NCBI RefSeq assembly: GCF_042445055.1
Contig: NZ_CP170339.1
Location: forward strand, 2,790,001-2,854,000
Origin: Falsihalocynthiibacter sp042445055
GTDB lineage: Bacteria; Pseudomonadota; Alphaproteobacteria; Rhodobacterales; Rhodobacteraceae
Direction: 5' to 3'
DNA: 64,000 nt
Shown here: positions 51,602 through 59,974 of the stretch, piece after piece
Layout: every line of letters starts with the position of its first letter
How positions within the stretch are numbered: position 1 is the stretch's first letter
Notes under the pieces: model-generated
What the model was told of the DNA's origin: nothing
What the model saw: only the letters and a program-made list of their open reading frames with translations
Databases searched by the model: none
Position numbers and translations under genes: made by a program

Positions 51602-53463
51602 GCGACGATCTCGATGCCCTAAAGGCCTTCTTGGCCGATACTCCCGCGCCAGACGAGGCGAAAAAACGGGCGCACATCGCCCTCGCGGAGAAAAATTTCG
51701 AACATTTCCAAGGATCGCAATCCGAGGCGCGTCTTACTTCTGAAAGCTCCCCAAAAACGGTGGGCTGGATTTCAGGAGTACGACATATGCTTAATGTTAT
51801 GACATCCCGCGCGGGGCTCGCGCTGACCACTTCTATCGCGGCCGTGGGCGTTGGAATTTTCTTTTTTGCACCAAACGAGCTTCCGCAACCTCTTGAGCGG
51901 GCAAAAACCGCTGCGCCCGATACTTTGGCTATTGAGACACAAGAAATGGCAAGCGACGCGCCGGTTGCTGAGCTACTTGTCGGAAGTGCGGCACTGCGCT
52001 CGCATCCTGCGCCCGCTCCGATGGGCATCCAGATCGTGGATGACTTCGCGCCATTCCCGCTTGAGGCAAGCTCTGAAGAGTTCGCAAACGAAGCCCCCGG
52101 CGCACTTAAGACCACCCAAGATGATCCTGTTTCGACATTCTCAATTGATGTGGACACGGCATCTTATTCTATCGTGCGCTCTTCGCTGACGAATGGAACA
52201 TTACCCCCCAAAGACGCGGTGCGCATTGAGGAAATGATTAACTATTTCCCATATGACTATGAGGCACCAACGGGTGATGCGCCGTTTTCGCAAAACGTGA
52301 CGGTGATGAACACACCTTGGAACACCGATACACAACTGGTGCATATTGGTATTCAAGGCGCGCTTCCCGTCACAGAGGATCGCCCGCCGCTCAATCTTGT
52401 TTTCCTGATCGACACATCAGGGTCAATGCAGGACATCAACAAGCTCCCGCTTTTGAAGCAGAGTTTTCGCCTGATGCTCGGCCAACTTCGCCCCGATGAT
52501 CAGATTGCGATCGTGACTTATGCTGGTTCCGCTGGCCAAGTGCTCGAACCGACGCCAGCAAGCGAAAGCAGCAAGATCCTCGCAGCTTTGGATCAACTCG
52601 AAGCGGGCGGAAGCACCGCCGGTCAGGCAGGACTTCAACAGGCATATGATGTTGCGCAATCCATGCAGGAGGACGGAGAAGTCACACGCGTGCTCTTGGC
52701 AACTGATGGCGATTTCAACGTCGGTATCCATGACCCAGAAGCGCTGAAGTCATATATCGAGAGCAAACGCGACCAAGGCAGCTATCTCTCGGTGCTCGGG
52801 TTCGGACGCGGCAATCTGGACGATGCTACGATGCAGGCACTCGCACAGAACGGGAACGGTCAAGCCGCCTATATCGACACGCTGGCCGAGGCACAGAAAG
52901 TGCTGGTGGATCAACTCACTGGTGCGCTTTTTCCAATAGCGGATGACGTGAAAATCCAAGTAGAATTCAACCCCGCCGAGGTCGCGGAATATCGTCTAAT
53001 CGGCTATGAGACACGCGCACTTAATCGCGAGGATTTCAACAATGACAAAGTGGATGCCGGTGAAATCGGCGCGGGCCATAACGTAACCGCGATTTATGAG
53101 ATCACTCCCGTTGGGTCCCCTGCGATCAAGAATGATGAACTTCGGTACAGTGCAACGACCGTCGCACCATCACAGAGCGACGAGCTTGGCTTTCTAAAAT
53201 TACGCTACAAACGCCCAGGCGAGAGCACTAGCGAACTAATTACTCAACCGATCACCGAAGGGATGGGAACTTCGAATTTAGACACCGAATTCGCAACCGC
53301 GATTGCAGGATTTGGCCAACTATTGCGGGACGACACGTATCTTGTGGATTGGGGTTGGGACGATGCAATCGCACTTGCTCAAAGCGCCAAAGGAGATGAT
53401 CCATTCGGCTATCGCGCAGAAGCCGTAACATTGATGCGGCTGGCGAAATCGCTGAGCGAGTAA
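51598..53463 (+). CDS. VWA domain protein (YfbK type) with anti-sigma-like N-terminus
   Basis: A 621-residue protein with AAAGGAGG before the start. Residues 1-70 are a charged cytoplasmic-type region (DDLDALKAFLADTPAPDEAKKRAHIAL), residues about 72-91 a transmembrane helix, followed by a von Willebrand factor domain precursor (STFSIDVDTASYSIVRSSL), a VWA domain with intact MIDAS (FLIDTSGSM near 280, ATDGDFN near 370) and a C-terminal DUF3520. Pairing with an ECF sigma gene by ATGA and the short cytoplasmic plus membrane N-terminus suggest control of that sigma factor. This regulatory role is inferred. Confidence 0.88.
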   Translation: MSDDLDALKAFLADTPAPDEAKKRAHIALAEKNFEHFQGSQSEARLTSESSPKTVGWISGVRHMLNVMTSRAGLALTTSIAAVGVGIFFFAPNELPQPLERAKTAAPDTLAIETQEMASDAPVAELLVGSAALRSHPAPAPMGIQIVDDFAPFPLEASSEEFANEAPGALKTTQDDPVSTFSIDVDTASYSIVRSSLTNGTLPPKDAVRIEEMINYFPYDYEAPTGDAPFSQNVTVMNTPWNTDTQLVHIGIQGALPVTEDRPPLNLVFLIDTSGSMQDINKLPLLKQSFRLMLGQLRPDDQIAIVTYAGSAGQVLEPTPASESSKILAALDQLEAGGSTAGQAGLQQAYDVAQSMQEDGEVTRVLLATDGDFNVGIHDPEALKSYIESKRDQGSYLSVLGFGRGNLDDATMQALAQNGNGQAAYIDTLAEAQKVLVDQLTGALFPIADDVKIQVEFNPAEVAEYRLIGYETRALNREDFNNDKVDAGEIGAGHNVTAIYEITPVGSPAIKNDELRYSATTVAPSQSDELGFLKLRYKRPGESTSELITQPITEGMGTSNLDTEFATAIAGFGQLLRDDTYLVDWGWDDAIALAQSAKGDDPFGYRAEAVTLMRLAKSLSE

Positions 53464-53497
53464 CAAAAAAACGGCGCGTCCTGAGACGCGCCGTTTC
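53464..53497. terminator. Strong bidirectional intrinsic terminator
   Basis: ACGGCGCGTC (53471-53480) and GACGCGCCGT (53485-53494) form a perfect ten-base stem with a CTGA loop. AAAAAAA (53464-53470) precedes it and TTT follows it, so it can stop both the VWA operon and the convergent hsp20 gene. Confidence 0.92.
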
Positions 53498-53502
53498 GGC
53501 CT

Positions 53503-53970
53503 TTAGTTAACTTTTTGCGCTTCAATGCGCTTGTTTGCAGCGTAATCACCGCTCACAATTTCAATCTGGCGGGGCTTAAGCGCCTCAGGAACTTCGCGCT
53601 TAAGATCGATCGAAAGCATACCGTTTTCATGAGCGGCCCCAAGCACACGCACGTGATCGGCGAGCTGGAAGCGGCGCTCAAACGCGCGGGTTGCTATACC
53701 GCGATGCAGGTATGTCGCTTCGGTATCTTCTGGGGCTTTCTTCGCGGCAACGATCAACTCGTTTTCACGAAGCTCAACTGACAGTTCGTCTTCTGAAAAG
53801 CCCGCTACAGCAACAGAAATACGCCACGCGTCGGCGTCTGTTTTCTCGATGTTATATGGTGGGTAGCTTGGGCGCGCCTGATCGGTTGTCAGAACGCGAT
53901 CCATGAGATCGGCAACCTGATCAAAACCAACGGTCGCACGATAAAGGGGTGCAAGGTCAAAACTTCGCAT
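53503..53970 (-). CDS. Small heat-shock protein, Hsp20/IbpA family
   Basis: A 155-residue alpha-crystallin-domain chaperone that holds unfolded proteins. IbpA-like features are the N-terminus RSFDLAPLYRATVGFDQVADL, the domain start YNIEKTDADAWRISVAVAGF, ENELIVAAKK, HRGIATRAFERRFQLADHVRV and the final LKREVPE. The start at 53970 has AGGAG seven bases upstream; the ATG at 53976 would leave only one base of spacing. It may be heat-shock regulated (see the candidate site at 54015-54038). Confidence 0.92.
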   Translation of the reverse strand: MRSFDLAPLYRATVGFDQVADLMDRVLTTDQARPSYPPYNIEKTDADAWRISVAVAGFSEDELSVELRENELIVAAKKAPEDTEATYLHRGIATRAFERRFQLADHVRVLGAAHENGMLSIDLKREVPEALKPRQIEIVSGDYAANKRIEAQKVN

Positions 53971-54014
53971 GGTCATTCTCCTATGAGCAACAACATATTT
54001 TCCACTGAACTTCC

Positions 54015-54038
54015 CTCTGGGACAGCTCGAGTCTCAAG
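54015..54038 (-). promoter_or_regulatory. Possible heat-shock (RpoH) promoter of hsp20
   Basis: On the minus strand CTTGAG (54038-54033), 12 bases, then CCAGAG (54020-54015). The -35 fits the alphaproteobacterial sigma-32 pattern (CTTG...) but the -10 is poor. It lies about 45 bases upstream of the hsp20 start. Confidence 0.25.
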
Positions 54039-54110
54039 GCCCATTATTGGCGCCCTGATAGGATTAATTTGGGTGGTGAAAATGTTGCTTTCAAGAGGCG
54101 CCCGCTAATT

Positions 54111-54917
54111 TTATGGACGCAAAAACTTGGCCCCAGACCGAACCACCCCAGATTCTTGCCCCGCACGCCGCACGGTAGGAGCGCCACGCTCGAACACGGT
54201 TGGCTCGGCTTCCATTTCTGCGAGCAATTCATCAATTTGCGTTTCAAGCGCAGAACCCAGCGCGACCTGCTGACCGCGCGCTTCCGCCTTGGCAGAGATC
54301 ACCGAAACGATTTGTGGGGTCCCGTTGCGGGTGGTGAAAACCGGCGCTCCTGATGATCCGAAATCAATGTCGCAAGAGAACATCAACATCCGCCCCTGCC
54401 GCGCCAAAACGCTACATTCTTCCTGTAGGCTCGGGCTCCCCGCGCGATCATGAGCATAAGATACAACGCCAACCGTCGCACCCTTGCGTGGTCGAACATC
54501 CGTCTCGAATGGGGCGATACTCTTATTGTTGATCGGTTGCGACAACCGCAGGAGCGCAACATCATTCTTGACCTTCAATGCCGCATCCGAGGTATCAAAA
54601 ACATACTCAGGATGCGCCACCGCGTGTGCGACCCAACGATAGGCCGACGCCCGACCATTGCGCCACCCTGCGAGAAATTCGATCTGGGTGGGATCGACCC
54701 GTTCCTTGGTCGTTTTGTCAAAGAGGCAATGCGCCGCCGTAAGTACCAGATCAGGCGCTATTAACGCCCCGGTGCACATGGACTTTTGGTTAATATTTAA
54801 CCGCCCGACGGCCTCCCAGCCGCGGCTATCATTACCTGTGTGCAGCATGCGCAACTCATCTGCGAATGCCTGCGCAACACTAATTACTACGAACAAACCA
54901 ACTAATAAACCGCGCAT
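54111..54917 (-). CDS. Secreted trypsin-like serine protease (S1)
   Basis: A 268-residue exported protein with a signal peptide (about 1-19, ending AFA). The catalytic triad is visible: His in LTAAHCLF near 63, Asp in KNDVALLRL near 118, Ser in FGSSGAPVF near 190, where GSSGAP replaces the classical GDSGGP. A C-terminal ~45-residue tail after the protease fold has no recognisable domain. The expected site of action is the periplasm or outside. It starts after AAGGTGAG and stands alone. Confidence 0.87.
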   Translation of the reverse strand: MRGLLVGLFVVISVAQAFADELRMLHTGNDSRGWEAVGRLNINQKSMCTGALIAPDLVLTAAHCLFDKTTKERVDPTQIEFLAGWRNGRASAYRWVAHAVAHPEYVFDTSDAALKVKNDVALLRLSQPINNKSIAPFETDVRPRKGATVGVVSYAHDRAGSPSLQEECSVLARQGRMLMFSCDIDFGSSGAPVFTTRNGTPQIVSVISAKAEARGQQVALGSALETQIDELLAEMEAEPTVFERGAPTVRRAGQESGVVRSGAKFLRP

Positions 54918-54968
54918 AATCTCACCTTCTTAACGCAGTTTTAGTTGCGACATAAGGCATGAATAAGG

Positions 54969-56258
54969 CTAACTCCGAGAAATCGCAGAAGGTATTGGAC
55001 CGCCTGTTGCCCAATCCAAAAGCTCCACTGTATGAACAATAGGGACACCTGCGGCCTCCCCAATTTGCATCATACATCCGATGTTGCCTGCGGCAATAAT
55101 ATCCGGTTTGGTCGCCGCAAGCGTCGCGACTTTCCGCTCTTTTAGTTTGCCACTGATTTCAGGCTGCAAGAGATTATACGTCCCCGCCGAGCCACAGCAG
55201 AGATGCGGATCGCTTGGCTCGACCACTTCAAAACCTGCTTTCTTTAGCAATGCCTTGGGATGTGATTTTATTTTCTGCCCGTGCTGAAGCGAACACGCCG
55301 AATGATACGCAACGCGCAAATCGGACTGGGCGGTTTCAGGCAATTCAAGCTCCATGACAAACTCGCTCACGTCCTTCGCCAGCTCAGAAACCTTCGCCGC
55401 ATCCTCGGCCAGCGGATCATTTCGGAACATATGCCCGTAGTCCTTGACCGTCGTGCCGCAGCCAGAGGTATTGATGATAATCGCGTCCAACCCTTCAGAG
55501 CGCTGTTCCTGCATCCATACCTTGATATTCTGCGCCGCGCTGGCGTGGCTTTTGTTTTCCTGCCCCATATGGTGAGTCAATGCCCCGCAACAGCCCATAC
55601 CTTTGGCAATAACAACGTCACAACCCAACCGCCGCAACAGACGAATGGTGGCATCGTTAATGTCGGTATTCAGCGCCTTTTGCGCGCAACCAGTCATCAA
55701 TGCGACCCGCTTCTTGCGCGGCCCGATTGCGGGGAAAACCTGTGCATCATCATTTCGGCTCACGGGGGGAACGTGTTTCGGAGCCATTTTCAACATCGCC
55801 TTCAGCCGTGCATCTGGCATGAGAAACGCGAACGGACGCCCGATCTTAGCCCCCAAAAGCGCAATCCGAAAACGCATGGGGTGCGGTAGAATTTGCGCCA
55901 ACGTCCACCGCAGGAAACGATCCATCGCGGGCCGTTTGTATGTCCGCTCAATGTACGCGCGGGCCTGATCAACGAGGTGCATATAGTGAACACCCGATGG
56001 GCAGGTTGTCATGCATGCCAAACAGGAAAGGCAACGATCTACGTGCTTTACGGTCTTGGCATCCGCAGGGCGGCCACTTTCGAGCATATCCTTGATGAGA
56101 TAAATGCGGCCGCGCGGACTATCGAGTTCGTCGCCCAGTACCTGATAGGTCGGACAGGTTGCTGTGCAAAATCCGCAATGCACGCAAGCGCGAAGGATTT
56201 CGTTTGAGCGCGCAATCTCTGGATCGGTGAGTTGTTCGGGCGTGAAATTGGTCTGCAT
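54969..56258 (-). CDS. glcF: Glycolate oxidase iron-sulfur subunit GlcF
   Basis: A 429-residue protein with two 4Fe-4S motifs near the N-terminus (CVHCGFCTATCP near 26, CLSCLACMTTCPSG near 76) and two CCG-type domains (MGCCGALTHHMG near 222; LCCGSAGTYNLLQ near 355). It takes electrons from GlcD/GlcE-oxidised glycolate towards the quinone pool. It is the last gene of glcDEF, three bases after glcE. Confidence 0.95.
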   Translation of the reverse strand: MQTNFTPEQLTDPEIARSNEILRACVHCGFCTATCPTYQVLGDELDSPRGRIYLIKDMLESGRPADAKTVKHVDRCLSCLACMTTCPSGVHYMHLVDQARAYIERTYKRPAMDRFLRWTLAQILPHPMRFRIALLGAKIGRPFAFLMPDARLKAMLKMAPKHVPPVSRNDDAQVFPAIGPRKKRVALMTGCAQKALNTDINDATIRLLRRLGCDVVIAKGMGCCGALTHHMGQENKSHASAAQNIKVWMQEQRSEGLDAIIINTSGCGTTVKDYGHMFRNDPLAEDAAKVSELAKDVSEFVMELELPETAQSDLRVAYHSACSLQHGQKIKSHPKALLKKAGFEVVEPSDPHLCCGSAGTYNLLQPEISGKLKERKVATLAATKPDIIAAGNIGCMMQIGEAAGVPIVHTVELLDWATGGPIPSAISRS

Positions 56259-56261
56259 CGT

Positions 56262-57398
56262 TTATCCCATCAGTCCAGGGTTAAGGAGGCCGCGCGGGTC
56301 AAAGCGCTGACGAAGCCCGTTAGAAATCTCTGCAAGCAACGGCGGCTCTGGAGGAAAAGCTGCGATTGCACTTACTTCGGGCCCAGAGCGCACCAAAGTT
56401 GCATGCCCCTCGAATGTGCCGAGACTTGCACGTAGGTCCGTGCCACTTGGCGTCAGAGCCCATACAAGCCCCCCCGCCCAATCAAATATAATGTGGCCAC
56501 CAGCAATCTCTGCCAAGCGTGCTGCATCACGAGGCACGCAAGAAATGCGCCACACATCGCCTGCTTTTTCATGGAAATCTTCTACATCGCGAACACGCCT
56601 CCATGCTGCTTCTACGCTCTCTGGGTCGGTTTCGATTTGTACACCTGCCTGATCGGCAAACAATGCGCGGACCGCATCAGCGCGATAGGCAACCGAACCT
56701 TCAAAACCTTCTATCCGAAGCATCGTCACCGCATGCCCGTCCAATCCGTCTGGCAAATGCGCGGCACCAGATACTTCGTAAGGAGAGCCCATCGCACGCG
56801 ACATTGCCGCAATTGCCTGCTCATTCGTTAGACCATTAATCATCACAATTGCCACAGCTTCGACCTGCGGCAATACCTTGAGCGAAACCTCACTTAGAAC
56901 TCCGAGTGTCCCGTGGCTTCCTGCCATGAGCTTCACCAGATCATAGCCCGTTACGTTCTTCATGACACGGCCACCGTTCTTGATGATGTTGCCTTGGCCA
57001 TCGATGAACCGCGCTCCGAGAAGGTGGTCCCGACATGCACCAACCTGTACGCGCCTCGGCCCAGAAATATTCGCGGCGACAACGCCTCCGATCGTTGGCG
57101 TACCGAGTGTGCCAAGCAACCCGCGGTGGTCCATCGGCTCAAACGCCAATCGCTGGTTTTCCGCAGCAACAACGCGCTCGATCTCGGCAAGTGGCGTGCC
57201 GGATTTTGCCACCAGAGTGAGCGCGCCGGGATCATATAGCGTCACGCCGGTCAACGCAGATGTAGACAGAGCCGTGTCCGCCTCCACCTGCCCCACCGGT
57301 CGTGTCCCGCCGCCAATAACACGCAGCGGCACTTTAGCATTAGTTAGGATTTCGGATATTTCTGCTTCGGAAGTTGGTAGGAGCACTTGATTATCCAT
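56262..57398 (-). CDS. glcE: Glycolate oxidase FAD-binding subunit GlcE
   Basis: A 378-residue FAD-binding-4 protein: VPLRVIGGGTRPVG near 26, the flavin segment RGLLGTLGTPTIGGVVAANISGPRRV near 92, then RDHLLGARFIDGQGNIIKNGGRVMKNVTGYDLVKLMAGSHGTLG (quoted in part: KNVTGYDLVKL). GlcE is the smaller flavin subunit of glycolate dehydrogenase. Its start overlaps the end of glcD by eight bases. Confidence 0.95.
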   Translation of the reverse strand: MDNQVLLPTSEAEISEILTNAKVPLRVIGGGTRPVGQVEADTALSTSALTGVTLYDPGALTLVAKSGTPLAEIERVVAAENQRLAFEPMDHRGLLGTLGTPTIGGVVAANISGPRRVQVGACRDHLLGARFIDGQGNIIKNGGRVMKNVTGYDLVKLMAGSHGTLGVLSEVSLKVLPQVEAVAIVMINGLTNEQAIAAMSRAMGSPYEVSGAAHLPDGLDGHAVTMLRIEGFEGSVAYRADAVRALFADQAGVQIETDPESVEAAWRRVRDVEDFHEKAGDVWRISCVPRDAARLAEIAGGHIIFDWAGGLVWALTPSGTDLRASLGTFEGHATLVRSGPEVSAIAAFPPEPPLLAEISNGLRQRFDPRGLLNPGLMG

Positions 57399-58836
57399 TT
57401 GCCGCTGCCTCGCGCCGCGCTTCTGTCACTGCCAAGGGAAAAACCTTTGCAGAATTCAGAAGCCAATGAGGGTCGAAAACATCTTTGACCCACAATTGAG
57501 CCTCTAAGTCGGTTTCCGAGTATTGATCCAGCATAAGGTCGCGCTTCTCTACGCCCACACCATGCTCGCCCGTCAAACAGCCACCCACTTCGACACAGAG
57601 CCGAAGGATGTCGGCCCCCAAAGCCTCGCATTTTTCAAGGTCGCCTTCCTTGTTCGCATCAAACAAGATCAGCGGATGCATGTTCCCGTCGCCTGCGTGG
57701 AATACATTTGCAACCTCAAGCCCATAAGTAGCCGAGATCTCTCGAATACGGCGCAGAACCAGCGGAAGCTCGGACACAGGGATCGTCCCGTCCAAGCACA
57801 TATAATCGTTGATTTGCCCCATCGCGCCAAAGGCAGATTTGCGACCAAGCCAGATCGCTGCACTTTCTTCGGGTGATTTGCTTTCCCGAAACTCGACGGG
57901 ATTATGGCCCATGGCGATCTGTTTGATCAGGCCCAATTGATAGTCGATCTCCGCATCACTTCCTTCGACCTCAACAATCAAGAGTGCCTCGCAATCGGGA
58001 TAGCCCGCCTTTGCAAAAGCTTCGCAGGCACGAATGCAAGGGCGATCCATGAACTCAATGGCGACAGGCAGCACGCCAGCCTTGATAATATCACTTACAC
58101 AAGCCCCCGCGACCTCGTTGCTGTCAAAACCGATCAAGACAGGGCGCGCGCCTTCTGGCTTGGGTAGAATGCGCAGCGTGGCTTCGGTGACGACGCCCAA
58201 CTGTCCTTCGCTCCCGCAAATAACACCCAAGAGATCCAGCCCGCCCGCATCCATATATGCGCCGCCAATGTCTACGATTTCGCCATCCATAGTGACCATC
58301 CGCACACCAAGGAGGTTATTGGTGGTCACCCCATACTTCAGGCAATGCGCACCGCCCGAGTTCATGGCGATGTTCCCCGAAATCGCACAAGCAAGCTGGC
58401 TGCTGGGATCAGGCGCATAAAAGAAGCCATTATCCTCGACCGCCCCTGAAACGCTCAGATTGGTACGTCCCGTTTGCACGCGGATAAAGCGATTATCGTA
58501 ATCGGTTTCAAGCACAGCATTCATTCGCGCAACACCCAGCACAACACAATCCGCCGTCGGGAGCGCCCCGCCAGCAAGCGAAGTCCCCGCGCCGCGCGGA
58601 ACCACTGGCACTCGCTCTTCGGAACACAATTTCAGAACCTGCGCGACCTCCTCAGTGGTTGAGGGCAAAACCACGCACATCGGCGGACAACGATATGCCG
58701 TCAGCGCATCGCATTCATAGGCGCGCGTTTCGTTTTCGTCATGAATCACAGCCCCCTTGGCCAGCACCGCTTCCAATCGCGAAACAATGTGTTTTTTGCG
58801 CTCAATCACGCGGGTATCAGGGCGGGGCATTTCCAT
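57391..58836 (-). CDS. glcD: Glycolate oxidase catalytic subunit GlcD
   Basis: A 481-residue FAD-linked oxidase oxidising glycolate to glyoxylate. FAD-binding segments are VPVVPRGAGTSLAGGALP near 75 and APDPSSQLACAISGNIAMNSGGAH near 140; the C-terminal domain ends with GGCLTGEHGVGVEKR. The start at ATG 58836 has GAGG eight bases upstream; a GTG at 58845 lies inside that ribosome-binding site and is rejected. glcD, glcE and glcF form an operon. No glcC-type regulator is adjacent. Confidence 0.95.
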   Translation of the reverse strand: MEMPRPDTRVIERKKHIVSRLEAVLAKGAVIHDENETRAYECDALTAYRCPPMCVVLPSTTEEVAQVLKLCSEERVPVVPRGAGTSLAGGALPTADCVVLGVARMNAVLETDYDNRFIRVQTGRTNLSVSGAVEDNGFFYAPDPSSQLACAISGNIAMNSGGAHCLKYGVTTNNLLGVRMVTMDGEIVDIGGAYMDAGGLDLLGVICGSEGQLGVVTEATLRILPKPEGARPVLIGFDSNEVAGACVSDIIKAGVLPVAIEFMDRPCIRACEAFAKAGYPDCEALLIVEVEGSDAEIDYQLGLIKQIAMGHNPVEFRESKSPEESAAIWLGRKSAFGAMGQINDYMCLDGTIPVSELPLVLRRIREISATYGLEVANVFHAGDGNMHPLILFDANKEGDLEKCEALGADILRLCVEVGGCLTGEHGVGVEKRDLMLDQYSETDLEAQLWVKDVFDPHWLLNSAKVFPLAVTEARREAAANG

Positions 58837-58925
58837 CGCAGGCACCTCAATTCATTAATTGGTAAAAAAATATAACCAATTTTTCCGACTAGCAACCCGC
58901 AATCGTAGCAGCTATTGTAAAAGTC

Positions 58926-59627
58926 ATGGAACTCCTTGCTAGACTTGCATATTTTGAGGTTTTGGATGGCATAGCGGTTGCCGTTATGCTGCTCAGTTGG
59001 ATTGCGATCGGCTGGAAAATCGAAAATCCTTCGCCGAACAACCCCTCAGTTTCCATTATAATGGCCGATTACCGGCGAGAATGGATGCTGCAATACATCA
59101 CGCGCCAGCCACGCATTTTTGATGCGACGATTCTGTCGACTCTGCGCATGGGCACCACGTTTTTTGCCTCTGCGTGTATGATTGGGATCGGAGGCGGACT
59201 CGCGCTTATCGGCAATCAGGAGAAACTTCTAGGGCTTGCGGAGGATCTCACACTGGATCGCGAACCTGCCGTCGTTTGGGAAGTGAAAATCCTGCTTGTA
59301 CTGCTCATTCTGGCGAGTGGGTTCCTCAAATTTGTGTGGTCCCATCGTCTCTTTGGGTATGCCGCCGTTGTGATGGCCGCGGCGCCGAACGATGCCGACG
59401 ATCCGATGGCGCTCAAGCGGGCCAAACAATCTGGTGAGATAAATATTACCGCCGCAAGGAGTTACAATCGCGGCCTTCGAAGCATATATTTTGCATTAGC
59501 CGCGCTGGCTTGGATGTTGGGAGCAATACCGTTGATTATTGCGACATTCATGACGAGCGTGGTCCTTTGGCGGCGTGAATTTGCGTCGCATTCACGTATG
59601 ATATTACTCGAAGGATGGAAATCATGA
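58926..59627 (+). CDS. DUF599 domain-containing membrane protein
   Basis: A 233-residue protein with about four transmembrane helices: FEVLDGIAVAVMLLSWIAIGW, an internal one near 80-100 (TFFASACMIGIGGGLALI), VWEVKILLVLLILASGFLKFVW near 118 and a C-terminal pair near 185-215. The segment SHRLFGYAAVVMAAAP and the C-terminal RREFAS match DUF599, a family of unknown function in proteobacteria and plants. It overlaps the next gene by four bases (ATGA). Confidence 0.85.
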   Translation: MELLARLAYFEVLDGIAVAVMLLSWIAIGWKIENPSPNNPSVSIIMADYRREWMLQYITRQPRIFDATILSTLRMGTTFFASACMIGIGGGLALIGNQEKLLGLAEDLTLDREPAVVWEVKILLVLLILASGFLKFVWSHRLFGYAAVVMAAAPNDADDPMALKRAKQSGEINITAARSYNRGLRSIYFALAALAWMLGAIPLIIATFMTSVVLWRREFASHSRMILLEGWKS

Positions 59628-59974
59628 GACTCGCTATCACCTGCTTGCTGCTTTCAGCTGGCGTTGCAGTAGCGGACCCCGCCGAGATCACCAACGTCCG
59701 CGCGTCACAGCACGGCGACACATGGCGTTTTGACGTAGAGATACTTCACCCCGATACGGGCTGGGATCATTATGCGGACGGCTGGAAGGTATATGCCCCT
59801 GATGGAACGCTCCTTGGCGAACGTCCTTTGGCGCATCCGCACGAGAACGAGCAGCCCTTCACACGTACTGTTTCAGGCATCAAAGTGCCCGATGGTGTAG
59901 ATCATGTGATGATCCACTCGAACTGCAGTGTAGATGGCGAAACGGCCAAACCGTACCGCGTTAAGCTAAGATAA
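59624..59974 (+). CDS. Small exported protein of unknown function
   Basis: A 116-residue protein with a signal peptide (about 1-17, ending VAVA) and a small beta-rich domain containing VEILHPDTGWDHYADGWKVY and LAHPHENEQPFTRTVSGIKVP. Homologous proteins with the same DTGWDHYAD-x-W motif occur in Rhodobacterales as hypotheticals. It is translationally coupled to the DUF599 gene (ATGA) and abuts the convergent 59975 gene with no gap. Confidence 0.72.
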   Translation: MRLAITCLLLSAGVAVADPAEITNVRASQHGDTWRFDVEILHPDTGWDHYADGWKVYAPDGTLLGERPLAHPHENEQPFTRTVSGIKVPDGVDHVMIHSNCSVDGETAKPYRVKLR

